DNA from: an uncultured Clostridia bacterium
GTDB lineage: Bacteria > Bacillota > Clostridia > TANB77 > CAG-508
Length of the DNA: 48,308 bases
Direction: 5' to 3'
Assembly (NCBI GenBank): GCA_949155365.1
Contig: CASCUT010000011.1
Coordinates: 1 to 48,308, forward strand
Each line of letters begins with the position of its first letter. Within the stretch, counting starts at the first letter, position 1. The translations under genes and the position numbers were made by a program. Under the pieces are notes generated by a model. That model did no database searches. It was given only the letters and a program-made list of their open reading frames with translations, and had not been told where the DNA came from. This document shows positions 1-9,275 of the stretch, one piece after another.

Positions 1-549
1 AAAAGGTAAAACCGACTTTGTAATAAAAGCTACAATTACCATATACCATAAGTACTTTCGATATTCCTCTTTTTTCGTAAATAACGATAAAATAGGAATT
101 GACATATAAATAGCAAAAATGTTAATGAAAAAATAGTAAATTGGTTCCATAGAATGGTTTAAAAATATAGAAATGATATTGGATAAAGATATCTCTTTTA
201 TCATATATCGATTGGTACTACATTTCCAAACTAATATTATAACACTCCATATTAAAAATGGTATCAACGTTCTCTTTATTCTCTTTTTAAAAAATGTCTT
301 TGTATCATATTTATCTCTATAATTTAGTAATGTAGCTCCCGTTATCATTAAAAACACCGGAACTGCCCAATATGCTACTACCTCTACTACTAATGCAGTC
401 GTCCAATATCTTTCATTTGCATATGTGTGCGCTGTTCCATTGCAATGTAACCATACCATACAAAAACAAGCTAATATATTTAAAATATCAATATAATTTA
501 ATCTACTTTTTAATTTCTTATTTTCTTCCATTTTATTTTCTCTTCTCAT
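1..549 (-). CDS. Acyltransferase-3 family membrane protein, N-terminal part (runs off left edge)
   Basis: The reading frame is open for 183 codons from ATG at 549 to the first base of the window, so the C-terminal part is missing. The start of the protein (RLNYIDILNILACFCMVWLH) matches the N-terminus of acyltransferase-3 proteins, with the family's catalytic-type histidine at the end of the first membrane helix. At least three more hydrophobic segments follow (around VAYWAVPVFLMITGA, LIPFLIWSVIILVW and IYYFFINIFAIYMSIPIL). Known members O-acetylate or succinylate surface glycans at the membrane, which fits the neighbouring polysaccharide genes. ATG at 531 is an alternative start with an AGAAGAG sequence ahead of it. 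The gene lies past the terminator at 606-632, so it has separate transcription. The family is sure; the substrate is unknown. Confidence -1.
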   Translation of the reverse strand, partial: MRRENKMEENKKLKSRLNYIDILNILACFCMVWLHCNGTAHTYANERYWTTALVVEVVAYWAVPVFLMITGATLLNYRDKYDTKTFFKKRIKRTLIPFLIWSVIILVWKCSTNRYMIKEISLSNIISIFLNHSMEPIYYFFINIFAIYMSIPILSLFTKKEEYRKYLWYMVIVAFITKSVLPF

Positions 550-605
550 TTTATCTTAATAATTACTTCTACTATAATTTTTATTTTCTTTTATAAGTAT
601 ATGAT

Positions 606-632
606 AAAAGAGCTTGAAAATCAAGCCCTTTT
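606..632 (-). terminator. Rho-independent terminator closing the line A / wall-hydrolase unit
   Basis: Two 12-base arms (606-617 and 621-632) pair around a 3-base loop with one A/C mismatch. On the minus strand the hairpin is followed by TTTTATCAT. It lies 11 bases after the stop codon of the CHAP-like ChW gene and separates it from the acyltransferase. Confidence -1.
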
Positions 633-643
633 ACTGTAATCTT

Positions 644-2629
644 CTATTTCCTTTTGAAACAATTTGCTGTACTTCCTGGTGCTGGACTACCTTTTTTTAC
701 TAATTTTATTTGGATTCCCTCTAGTCGATAGCTATAGCCTTGTGAACCTGCTTCTTGACCATTTTTCGCCCAGCCCATCCAGCCGAAGTTTTCACAATGT
801 ACACGATAGTAAACATCATATTCGTTTGCAATTTCGCCTGTTAATTTTATTTTAATTGCTTCTAAACGTAATGATTGATGCGATGTTCCTGCATCTTGCC
901 CATTTTGTTTCCAACCTTGCCATCCTATATTTTGTACATGGGTACTATATTCAATTCCTCCTGGATTTCCATTGTTTTGTAATTGTATTCTAATTGCTTC
1001 TAATCGTAGATGCTTATGTTCTGTTCCACTCATTGCTCCATTTGATACTGCTCCTTGCCATCCCACATTTTGTACATGAGTAGCATACGAAATAGATGGT
1101 GTATTTTTTACAAAGTGTCTCGTGGTGCTTCCTGGTGCGGAACTACCTTTTTTTACTAGTTTAATTTGGATTGCCTCTAATCGGTAACTATAACCTTGTG
1201 TTCCTGCGCTCTCTCCATTTTTTGCCCAATCTAGCCATCCAAAGTTTTCTGCATGTACTCGGTAATATACGTCATAATAGTTTGCAATATCTCCTGTTAG
1301 TATTATTTCAATTGCTTCTAATCGTAAGCTTTTATGCTCTGTTCCATTCATGACATTATTTCCAGTAAAAGGTAACCATCCATAATTTTGCACATGAGTT
1401 CTATACTCAATTCCACCTGCATAGTCACTATCCAATTTTATTTTGATTCCTTCTAGTCTTAAATGCTTATGCTCTGTTCCTGCTGTCGCTCCATTGGATA
1501 CATAGCTTTGCCATCCTACATTTTGTACATGTGTTGTATATTGTACATTTACTTTTTTAGTTGGTTCTGTTACTGTTACATTACATGTTTTGGTTTTTCC
1601 CGTACTTGTTTTAACTGTTATTGTTGCAGTTCCTACTCCATTTGCTGTTACTTTTCCAGAAGAACTTACTGTAGCAACAGAAGTATTACTACTTGACCAT
1701 GTTAATGTTTTACTATCTGTTGTATTCGTAGGATTTATGGTTGCTTTTAGAGTATACGTATTGTTTTTATACATACTTACACTTGTGGTGTTTAAGGATA
1801 CACTTGTAATTGGTTCTACACTAAATTTTGCTCCAAGACCTCCACCATCTGAGCCTAATCCATCTTTGCTAACAGTATGTACATAAGCATAATATTCTCC
1901 TTTAGGCATTGTAAATGTAGCACTTGTACTTGTCGTAGTAACTGCTTTTATTCTATTCCAATTCCCATTTTGTACATCAGTTGCATAGTAGATAACCACA
2001 TCATAATGGTCTGCATTGCTCACTCTGTCAAATGTAACTTTTACACTTGTTCCTCCTAAATTAGTTACTTTAATATTAGAAGGTGCATCTGGTTTGATTG
2101 CAGATAATGTTTTTACATTATTTCCAGAAGCATGTGCAATGTATACTAATTTACTTTGTAAATATGATTTTGTAGTTGTTTGATTCCATCTAACATGACC
2201 TGCTCCATCTCCATTTGCATCAGTAAAATATACAGTATCTCCTACTACATCTTGTACAATAATTGTATGTTCTCCATAAGGATCATTATTATATCGAACT
2301 AAATCTCCTACACATACATTGTTCATGTCATATACTCTTCCTGAACACATAGCACATTGTTCAAATAGCCAGTCAAATAAATTAATTCCATAGCCATGAC
2401 ATTGCCATCCTGCATGACCAGAACCACAATAATCAGAATACCATCCGCCATCATTCCATTTGTAGTAATCTCCTGCTCGATATCCTTCCATGTTTTTTAT
2501 TTCATTAAACTTGTTTCTTAAGTGTTCTGCTGTATAAGTTGTAGCTTCTACTTTTCCTGATAGTAGTAATAGGCTTGCTATTAATATTACAATCAATAGT
2601 AAAGTTTTAATAATTGATTTACTTTTCAC
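644..2629 (-). CDS. Secreted CHAP-like hydrolase with FN3, Big2 and six ChW repeats
   Basis: A 661-residue exported protein. Residues 1-29 form a signal peptide ending GKVEA. Residues 45-170 look like a CHAP/NlpC-type cysteine peptidase or amidase: candidate Cys77 (WQCHGYG), His121 (GEHTIIV) and Asp137 (YFTDANG). An FN3-like domain (about 179-272) and a Big2 domain (about 273-353) follow. Six clostridial hydrophobic W repeats run from about 362 to the end, each with a T/V-H-x-Q/E-N-x-GW core and an RLE(A/G)I motif. They form two sets of three, and each third repeat ends in a VKKGS linker. The start codon is GTG at 2629 (AAATTT follows GGGGGG upstream as the ribosome site), not ATG. The protein probably cleaves peptidoglycan peptide bonds while the ChW block holds it to the wall. 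The active-site call is by motif only. It is the last gene of the unit and is followed by a terminator. Confidence -1.
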   Translation of the reverse strand: MKSKSIIKTLLLIVILIASLLLLSGKVEATTYTAEHLRNKFNEIKNMEGYRAGDYYKWNDGGWYSDYCGSGHAGWQCHGYGINLFDWLFEQCAMCSGRVYDMNNVCVGDLVRYNNDPYGEHTIIVQDVVGDTVYFTDANGDGAGHVRWNQTTTKSYLQSKLVYIAHASGNNVKTLSAIKPDAPSNIKVTNLGGTSVKVTFDRVSNADHYDVVIYYATDVQNGNWNRIKAVTTTSTSATFTMPKGEYYAYVHTVSKDGLGSDGGGLGAKFSVEPITSVSLNTTSVSMYKNNTYTLKATINPTNTTDSKTLTWSSSNTSVATVSSSGKVTANGVGTATITVKTSTGKTKTCNVTVTEPTKKVNVQYTTHVQNVGWQSYVSNGATAGTEHKHLRLEGIKIKLDSDYAGGIEYRTHVQNYGWLPFTGNNVMNGTEHKSLRLEAIEIILTGDIANYYDVYYRVHAENFGWLDWAKNGESAGTQGYSYRLEAIQIKLVKKGSSAPGSTTRHFVKNTPSISYATHVQNVGWQGAVSNGAMSGTEHKHLRLEAIRIQLQNNGNPGGIEYSTHVQNIGWQGWKQNGQDAGTSHQSLRLEAIKIKLTGEIANEYDVYYRVHCENFGWMGWAKNGQEAGSQGYSYRLEGIQIKLVKKGSPAPGSTANCFKRK

Positions 2630-2696
2630 AAAAATTCCCCCCTTTATTTTATTCTTTTAAAATTTTATCACAAAGTTCTTTTTTAGTCTATAAAAA

Positions 2697-4340
2697 TTAG
2701 TATATTTTATAACAAATATCTCTATCCACACTTCCATCAATACCCGAACTTGTTCCTGTATCAGTATATTGCCACATGGTGTAGTTACCTGTATAATTTG
2801 ATGGTTTTTCTAGTGGATTTTCTTGTGTAGCACCTGTATAGTGTGCTAGCCATAAGTCGTAGCTTGATAGTTTTGCCATATCTAAATTATTCAGTGCAAA
2901 ATTCTTTCCTGTATATAGCATTGGTTTGTATCCTGCCTTTTTAATTCTTTCACAAAAGGCTTGTACTATTTTTGTTCTTTCTTCTTTGCTTAAACTATCT
3001 GCCCTACCAGTATGGTTACTATTAGCATATTCTACATCTATTGCAACTGGATAGGTAATTTTGTAGTTCTTTATACAGTTGATGGTGAATTCAGCTTCTT
3101 CGATTGCTTCTTGCTCTGTTTTCGCTTGTGAGAAGAAGTAAATACCTACTGGAATATTTTCTTTTAATGCATTGGTAATATTATATTCAAAAGAGTCATC
3201 TTTGACAATTTTTCCGTCAATTCCATCACTCGATACTCCATATCCTCTAAATCCTACTCTTATCATAGCAAAGTCAATTCCATCTTTTTTTACTGCTTGC
3301 CAATCAATGACACCTTGTTGATTTGCTACATCTATTCCATGTAAGACTTTTCCTGTTGTCTCAGTATTGTTCTTTTTTGTCAATTTTATTTCAATCGCCT
3401 CTAGTCTTAATTTTTGTCCTGTTGTTCCTGCCATTTCCCCATTTTTCTTCCAAGATTGCCATCCTATATTTTGTATGTATGCTCGATATTCTACATCATA
3501 TTCTTTTTGTAAATTTCCATTTAATTTTATTTCAATTGCCTCTAGTCTTTGCTCTTTTCCTGTTGTTCCTGCCGTTTCCCCATTTTTCTTCCAAGATTGC
3601 CATCCTATATTTTCTACATGGGTTCGATATTGAATAGAACCTCCTAAGTAATTCGATTCTAAATTAATTTGAATTGCTTCCATTCGATAACTTTTGTGCA
3701 TGGTTCCCGCAGTTTGCGCTTGTTCTCTTTTCCCTTGCCAACCAATATATTGAACATGGGCATTATATACTGCTCTTGTTGGCGCTTGTTTAAATGGTGA
3801 TTTGGTCGCCCCTGGTGCATTGGTTCCTTTTCGTACTAATTTGATTTCAATTGCCTCTAATCGATAACTATAACCTGCACTTCCTGCTTCTTCTCCATTT
3901 TTAGCCCAATCTAACCATCCAAAGTTTTGTGCATGTACTCGGTAGTATATATCATAATAATTGGCAATATTTCCTGTTAATCTAATTTTAATAGCTTCTA
4001 ATCTCAAACTTCTTCCTGTGGTTCCTGCCATCGCATCATTTTTTACAAAGTTTTGCCATCCTATATTTTGCACATGAGTTGCGTATTCAATGTCCCCTCC
4101 ATAAGGATTATTCTCTATTTTTATTTTAATTCCCTCTAGTCTTAAACTTTGATGTGTTGTTCCTGCTGTTTGTCCATCTTTTACATAGTTTTGCCATCTT
4201 ACGTTTTGTACATGGGTAGAATAAGAAACACTTGGTTCTACTCCTGCATAAGAATAAGATTCCATCACGATAAGATTGGTTAGGATACTAATTCCTATTA
4301 TGAAGAAAATTAAAATAATTCTTCTACTTTTCTCTTTCAT
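2697..4340 (-). CDS. GH25 lysozyme (muramidase) with six N-terminal ChW repeats
   Basis: A 547-residue secreted enzyme. The signal peptide covers about residues 1-32, six ChW repeats cover about 36-322, and a C-terminal GH25 domain runs from about 334 to the end. The GH25 signature is complete: Asp337 in HGIDVA, and the catalytic Asp435-x-Glu437 pair in AIDVEYA, followed by MLYTG, LWLAHY and MWQYTDTG. GH25 enzymes cut the MurNAc-GlcNAc bond of peptidoglycan. The ChW repeats are laid out in the same two-by-three pattern as in the next gene downstream, which points to a shared wall target. ATG at 4340 follows AAGGGG at good spacing. It starts only 18 bases after the flippase gene with no terminator between, so it is probably co-transcribed with polysaccharide line A. 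Confidence -1.
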   Translation of the reverse strand: MKEKSRRIILIFFIIGISILTNLIVMESYSYAGVEPSVSYSTHVQNVRWQNYVKDGQTAGTTHQSLRLEGIKIKIENNPYGGDIEYATHVQNIGWQNFVKNDAMAGTTGRSLRLEAIKIRLTGNIANYYDIYYRVHAQNFGWLDWAKNGEEAGSAGYSYRLEAIEIKLVRKGTNAPGATKSPFKQAPTRAVYNAHVQYIGWQGKREQAQTAGTMHKSYRMEAIQINLESNYLGGSIQYRTHVENIGWQSWKKNGETAGTTGKEQRLEAIEIKLNGNLQKEYDVEYRAYIQNIGWQSWKKNGEMAGTTGQKLRLEAIEIKLTKKNNTETTGKVLHGIDVANQQGVIDWQAVKKDGIDFAMIRVGFRGYGVSSDGIDGKIVKDDSFEYNITNALKENIPVGIYFFSQAKTEQEAIEEAEFTINCIKNYKITYPVAIDVEYANSNHTGRADSLSKEERTKIVQAFCERIKKAGYKPMLYTGKNFALNNLDMAKLSSYDLWLAHYTGATQENPLEKPSNYTGNYTMWQYTDTGTSSGIDGSVDRDICYKIY

Positions 4341-4358
4341 AATTTACCCCTTTCTTAT

Positions 4359-5822
4359 TTAGCATACCTTTCTAGTTTTTATTTTTTCTTTTAATTTTGT
4401 AAGGCATTCTATCATATATTTATTTTTAAGTATGATAATCAGGATTGTAATATATGTAATACCACCTAATCCCACTAATATAAATAGTTGTATCACTGGC
4501 TTTACATTTGTTAATAGTAGCTTTTGGTATAAGAAGTTAAGAATTAACATACCAATTCCTGCTAGCCAATAGTCTTTGCTCTTTTTTAGAATTTTTATAA
4601 TAGAAAACTCATTTCGTATCATATAAAATTGAACTAGTGTTACGACTGATTCCGCTAGTAATGTTGCAATCGCTGCTCCTATTGATAATAACCTAGGAAT
4701 TAACATCCCATTTAATATTAAATTGCAAAAAGCTCCTGCCACCACAGATATGGTAAATTGTTTTTGTTTTTTTGTTGGCAATAAATATTGCGTTCCTATT
4801 ACATTACTTAGCCCAATAATTAAAATAATAGGACTAATGATGCTAGTAAGGATACTTGACTTTTCAAATGCCTGTCCTAGAAATAATGGAATAAAAATAG
4901 GTGCTACTGAAATGACTCCACAGGTTAAGGGGATTGCCAAAAAGTACACAAATTCAAAGGATTGATAAATGTTTTCTTTTATTTCTTCTTTCTTTCCATT
5001 GGCAAATTTATTTGCTATTCTAGGAAGCATTACCGTCCCTAAGGATGTTACAATGGTTAATAACATTTTTACAATCTTTTGTGATTGTTCATAATAACCT
5101 ACTTCTGCTTTATCTGCTACCATATTTCCTATCATCGTTTTATCTAGTACAGTATATATCTGTGTTGCTACTTGTGGAACAAACAAAACAATGGTTGGTC
5201 TAATATGTTTTAACAATTGTAACTCTTTAAAAGGTACTTTATGAACATATTTGGGTAAGTAAAACCATAATGATATATTTCCTAAAAAAGTAGATAATGC
5301 ATAAATTAGTAAGTAAATATTGGTATCATTTTCTGTTTTAATAAATAGAAAAACCGAAATAATACTAACCATTTTCACAATTAGATTTCTTACAATAATT
5401 TTTTTAAATTCTTCCATTCCCTGAAAAAATGGACTAATATCAAAGCAATTTGCTAAAATCTCTAATAGTAAAATTCGATAATACATACTATATTCGCCAT
5501 TTCTTGCATAAGTTAAATAAAACAGTATCATAGAAAGTGAAAGAGTAATAAAACGTACCACAATGATTTCCCAAAAGATTTTACTTCTTTCTTTTACTTT
5601 GTCTTGTACATAGGCAATTTCTCTTTGTGCATACATGGAAATTCCTAAGGTTCCAAACAAAATAAAGTATGTCGTAATGGATATGGTATAACTGTAAATT
5701 CCTGTTCCTTCTGCTCCTAATACTCTTGAAATATAGGGTGTCGTAATTAATGGAAGGATTAATACTAATATTTGATAAGTTAAGTTGTAAATATAATTTT
5801 TAGCCACACTATTCTTTTTCAT
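4359..5822 (-). CDS. Wzx-type polysaccharide flippase (MOP superfamily)
   Basis: A 487-residue protein with about 12-14 hydrophobic segments. It opens SVAKNYIYNLTYQIL and has TPYISRVLGAEGTGIYSYT, the classic N-terminus of RfbX/Wzx exporters. Such proteins flip undecaprenyl-pyrophosphate-linked repeat units across the membrane. The start overlaps the end of the polymerase gene by 14 bases, which implies coupled translation. It is the last glycan-assembly gene of line A before the two ChW wall enzymes. The family assignment is secure; the repeat unit carried cannot be read from the sequence. Confidence -1.
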   Translation of the reverse strand: MKKNSVAKNYIYNLTYQILVLILPLITTPYISRVLGAEGTGIYSYTISITTYFILFGTLGISMYAQREIAYVQDKVKERSKIFWEIIVVRFITLSLSMILFYLTYARNGEYSMYYRILLLEILANCFDISPFFQGMEEFKKIIVRNLIVKMVSIISVFLFIKTENDTNIYLLIYALSTFLGNISLWFYLPKYVHKVPFKELQLLKHIRPTIVLFVPQVATQIYTVLDKTMIGNMVADKAEVGYYEQSQKIVKMLLTIVTSLGTVMLPRIANKFANGKKEEIKENIYQSFEFVYFLAIPLTCGVISVAPIFIPLFLGQAFEKSSILTSIISPIILIIGLSNVIGTQYLLPTKKQKQFTISVVAGAFCNLILNGMLIPRLLSIGAAIATLLAESVVTLVQFYMIRNEFSIIKILKKSKDYWLAGIGMLILNFLYQKLLLTNVKPVIQLFILVGLGGITYITILIIILKNKYMIECLTKLKEKIKTRKVC

Positions 5823-7251
5823 TTATTTTCTCTTTTCTCCTTTTTCTGCTATAGTCTATCGAGATTTCTTTGTTTCCTATTTGCATTTTTATTCCATTTT
5901 CTTCTTTTTTTATTGTTAATTGAAATAAAACGGTATATGCAACTAGATACATCACTAAAGTAGTAAGAAAAGCCATACGAATTGTCAATAAGTAAAAATA
6001 ACCATCAATTGGATGTAAAAATACAGGATATATCATATAGGCATATAATATGGTTAGGAAATGAATTTGTTTTCCTTGTTTACTTCGTTTCTTTATTATC
6101 TCATAAAATAGTTGGTAAAAAATTGCCATAATTGCTTGTAATATTACCATTCCTAGAATTCCAAAATCATAAATCCATCTTCGATAAGCTGTATATACAT
6201 TGCCAATCATATTACCATAACTATTTCTAAATTCTAGGTGGATTGGGTATTTTTCTTCTAGCTCTATCATGCCATAGGAATCTAGATTTTTTATCAAATA
6301 ATAAAAGCTTTCTTTTCCTACAATGTTAGACTTTTCTGGTGGGTCTTGCATAAATCGGTTTAAGCATTCAATGGAACCTCCACAGTACAAGGTAATATAG
6401 TCGATTGGTCCTCTTGAGTTAACTCTTCCAATAACAGAAGCACTAAAGTAGAATAGGATTAGTCCACAAATGGCACATATTACCATTCTTCCAATACTTC
6501 TTAACCTTACTGTTTTACTCCAATTGTTTTTTTGATTCCATAGAATGACTGCTATCGTAAAGCCACCTAATACAAGAGATAATATCGTTAATCGATTGGA
6601 AGCAGTAAATTCATAAAAGATATAGGTAAGTACTGGAATTAGATAATACCAATTTTTTATTATTTTTTGATGTATCTTTCCCTCTTCTTTTATCACATTT
6701 TTTAAAAATACATATAAGAAAATATAAGCAAATATAATGACTGGTTTTCCTAATAGATTCATATAGTGAGGTATTTCTGCATTGATTTCATAAGAAGTAT
6801 TATTTTTAAATAATGTTAATGCTTGTGTAAAATTCGAATATTCGCCAAATTGATGAGCAATGCTTAATACATTATAAATTAAAAGTCCTAATACTATCAC
6901 ATTATATAAGCAAACTAACACAACCATATATTTTTTTATGTTTGTATTGTTTTTTGCTTGCAATGTTTCTTCTTTCTTTGTAGGCTCTTCTTCTTCCTTT
7001 GCTTTCTTTTTCGTATATAGTTTATGAACTGTAAAACAAATCAATACAAATTCTAGTCCTCCTAATGCTAAAACTAGAAATGTATTAAGATGAAAAACAA
7101 TGTTCCATTTTCCAATATTCAACATAACGCAAACAATACTTAAAATATAAGCTGAGCAAAATATCACTGCTGGTTGCATGATATCTTTTCCTAATTTTAA
7201 GTAAGAAACAATTAGCATAATGATAAATAGGATAAGTAATAGATATAACAT
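5809..7251 (-). CDS. Wzy-like polysaccharide polymerase
   Basis: A 480-residue integral membrane protein with about ten to twelve hydrophobic segments and a large central extracytoplasmic stretch (about residues 285-345, including CGGSIECLNRF and the downstream YPIHLEFRNSYGNMIG). This layout and the position between glycosyltransferases and a flippase match the oligosaccharide-repeat polymerase (Wzy/O-antigen polymerase) group. It would join flipped repeat units at the outer face. A charged KKKAKEEEEPTKKEE loop lies near residue 85. ATG at 7251 is preceded by AAAGGAAAAG. Wzy sequences diverge greatly, so the call rests on topology and context more than on motifs. Confidence -1.
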   Translation of the reverse strand: MLYLLLILFIIMLIVSYLKLGKDIMQPAVIFCSAYILSIVCVMLNIGKWNIVFHLNTFLVLALGGLEFVLICFTVHKLYTKKKAKEEEEPTKKEETLQAKNNTNIKKYMVVLVCLYNVIVLGLLIYNVLSIAHQFGEYSNFTQALTLFKNNTSYEINAEIPHYMNLLGKPVIIFAYIFLYVFLKNVIKEEGKIHQKIIKNWYYLIPVLTYIFYEFTASNRLTILSLVLGGFTIAVILWNQKNNWSKTVRLRSIGRMVICAICGLILFYFSASVIGRVNSRGPIDYITLYCGGSIECLNRFMQDPPEKSNIVGKESFYYLIKNLDSYGMIELEEKYPIHLEFRNSYGNMIGNVYTAYRRWIYDFGILGMVILQAIMAIFYQLFYEIIKKRSKQGKQIHFLTILYAYMIYPVFLHPIDGYFYLLTIRMAFLTTLVMYLVAYTVLFQLTIKKEENGIKMQIGNKEISIDYSRKRRKEKINEKE

Positions 7252-7274
7252 GTTTTTTCTTTTCCTTTCTTATT

Positions 7275-8291
7275 TTACTTTATTTTTTCTTGTAATAAGA
7301 TTTCTTTTACGACTCTCTTCGTATAGAAACCATTTCTTACTTGTTCCATTAATCTTTCTACATTTTCTTTTTTGGTTGTATAGTCTTCAAAATTTAATTG
7401 ATTGATATCATAAATGCTATGAATGGTATAACCAATATTCTCTTTTTCTACGAACTCTGCCACTGCTGATTTTGCCCATACAATCACAGGTATTCCTGAT
7501 GCAATGTAGCAAGATAATTTGTGTGGGTTATTATATCTTGTATAATTTTTAAACGTCTTTTTTTCATCACTTTCATCATAGTTTCCATCCCACACTAGAC
7601 CTAAATCAGAGTCTATCTTGTTTGGCAATTCTTCTGGCTTGAAACTACCTTTATATTTCATTTTTTCATTTATGTCTTTTGTAATTCCTTTTCCATATAG
7701 TTCCAGTTCAAAATTCATATTCTTTTCGTCTAATTGATACAAAAATGGACTTTTATCAGAAACTAAATTCCCTGCATAAGCAATTGTTTTTACCACTTTC
7801 TGTTTTTCCTTACTCGTTTGCTCTTTTTTCTCTTTGCACAAATAGTCAAATAATTCTAGTACGAAGATTTTCTCTTCTTCTATTCCTTGTGTTACTAAAT
7901 ATTCTTTCATTTTTCTATTATGTGCAATAATCCACTTACAAGTCTTTAGAAATTCCATTTCCTTTTTGTTTAGTTCGTCTTCTTGCTTTCTTAATCCATC
8001 TAAATCATGAATTAGTGCTATCTTATTTTGTGCTTTTTTGGTTAGATATAATTCATTTGAAAATGGCACTTGAATCATGGTTAGTTCTTGTTTTTTTATA
8101 TTATTCATTGAAAATATTAACTTTTTGGCCTTTAATAGCATGCTTTTTAGTTTTGTTTCTTCTTGTTTTTCTGTATAAGCAAATGTTTTTATAGTAGCAT
8201 CAAATTCTTCTTTCATTATTTTTTCTACATCTACCTTTGCTTTAGGCCCTGCATTTAAAGCATTACATATATATTTTGAAATTACAATCAT
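7275..8291 (-). CDS. Gtf3-like / galactofuranosyltransferase-type glycosyltransferase
   Basis: A 338-residue soluble protein. The open frame extends further upstream, but ATG at 8291 overlaps the stop of the previous gene as ATGA and gives the natural N-terminus MIVISKYICNALNAGPKAK. It has a GT-B-like layout: HDLDGL and IIAHNRKMKEYL in the first half, then AYAGNL, and YNNPHKLSCYIASGIPVIVW in the second. That last element (P-x-K-x-x-x-Y-x-A-x-G-x-P) resembles Gtf3 and the beta-1,6-galactofuranosyltransferase group of Gram-positive capsule clusters. It probably adds one sugar to the lipid-linked repeat unit of line A on the cytoplasmic face. Donor and linkage are not readable. Confidence -1.
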   Translation of the reverse strand: MIVISKYICNALNAGPKAKVDVEKIMKEEFDATIKTFAYTEKQEETKLKSMLLKAKKLIFSMNNIKKQELTMIQVPFSNELYLTKKAQNKIALIHDLDGLRKQEDELNKKEMEFLKTCKWIIAHNRKMKEYLVTQGIEEEKIFVLELFDYLCKEKKEQTSKEKQKVVKTIAYAGNLVSDKSPFLYQLDEKNMNFELELYGKGITKDINEKMKYKGSFKPEELPNKIDSDLGLVWDGNYDESDEKKTFKNYTRYNNPHKLSCYIASGIPVIVWAKSAVAEFVEKENIGYTIHSIYDINQLNFEDYTTKKENVERLMEQVRNGFYTKRVVKEILLQEKIK

Positions 8292-9265
8292 TGTTTTCTT
8301 CCTTCTTTTTCTATTTCTATTATCGTCCAGTTTTCTTGGTAAATATCGTTCCACAAACCTTTATTTCTCCATTTACTTGGTGCAACTACTACCTTTTTGT
8401 CATTTCTAGATAAGTATTGTGCCCACCAACTAAAGGTACTATTGGAAATAATAAAATGCTTACACGAATACATCATTCTTAGCTTTTCCCATACAGGGTC
8501 ATTTCCTGTTTCAAAGATACTATCTTCTGGAAAATTCATGTTTTCTTTTACCCATGTAATATCATCTGAGAAAATAAAAAACTTTGGATGTTCTACTTTT
8601 TGTTTGATAACTTCAATTGCTTGATTAAAGTACTCTGGTGTACATACATAAAATTCTTTCTTATTTTCCTCCGTTAAATAGTCCCCTCTTCGAATGGTTA
8701 CACAAACGGATTCGCTTTTTTCTATCGCATCATATATTTCTAAATTCTTTTCTAATTTTTCTTGTTTTGGTGTAAATTCTTCTAGTAGTTCTTCTCTTAC
8801 ATTGTCAAAATATTTTGCACTTTCAAATTGTCCTACAAAAATTTTGTCTTTTGCTTTGCTACTTTTAAAATCATAATAACCTTGTCTCATAAAATAAATT
8901 CCAAATTTAGTTAATAGATTGGCCATTTTCTTTTCATAAGCATATAGTATTTTCTCTTTATCTTTTTTTCCACAAAACAGTTTTATGATTCTCTCCGAAC
9001 CTTTCATATAAGTTAGTACAACACTTTGCACAAAAGTTGGTTTCATTTTATCTACTTCTTGATATGGATTTATCTTAAATTCTGTTAAATCGTTTTTAAA
9101 CTGTTTGACATATACTCTTTTACTAAAATTTAATGAAATTGGTTCTTCACTTTTTATTTTCTTTAAAATGCCTTTCATTGCTGCATATTGAAAAAATTGA
9201 TTTCCTAATCTCCCATGCATTTCCTTTTGTGCCATTTTATTCCTTATGTTAGTTTTTTCTAACAT
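8288..9265 (-). CDS. GT11-like (alpha-1,2-fucosyltransferase family) glycosyltransferase
   Basis: The GT11 signatures are present: HGRLGNQFFQYAAMKG near the N-terminus, VTIRRGDYL in the middle, and HFIISNSTFSWWAQYLS near the end. These form the GDP-sugar site of alpha-1,2-fucosyltransferases and related enzymes. The long open frame begins further upstream. ATG at 9265 has AAGGAG only two bases ahead of it. ATG at 9235 has AAGGA at five bases and starts MAQKEMHGRLGNQ, closer to the usual family N-terminus, so either start is possible. The gene ends in an ATGA overlap with the next. No GDP-fucose synthesis gene lies in the window, so actual fucose transfer is only inferred from family. Confidence -1.
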   Translation of the reverse strand: MLEKTNIRNKMAQKEMHGRLGNQFFQYAAMKGILKKIKSEEPISLNFSKRVYVKQFKNDLTEFKINPYQEVDKMKPTFVQSVVLTYMKGSERIIKLFCGKKDKEKILYAYEKKMANLLTKFGIYFMRQGYYDFKSSKAKDKIFVGQFESAKYFDNVREELLEEFTPKQEKLEKNLEIYDAIEKSESVCVTIRRGDYLTEENKKEFYVCTPEYFNQAIEVIKQKVEHPKFFIFSDDITWVKENMNFPEDSIFETGNDPVWEKLRMMYSCKHFIISNSTFSWWAQYLSRNDKKVVVAPSKWRNKGLWNDIYQENWTIIEIEKEGRKQ

Positions 9266-9275
9266 ATCTCCTTTC

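Noticed and set aside
372-596. Plus-strand open frame of 74 codons
   Set aside because: It lies antisense to the acyltransferase gene, has biased Phe/Leu/Tyr content typical of the shadow of an AT-rich gene, and has no ribosome site.
1463-1886. Plus-strand frames opposite the Big2/FN3 region
   Set aside because: Shadow frames with low-complexity Cys/Tyr/Phe-rich products. The minus-strand gene with clear domains explains the sequence.
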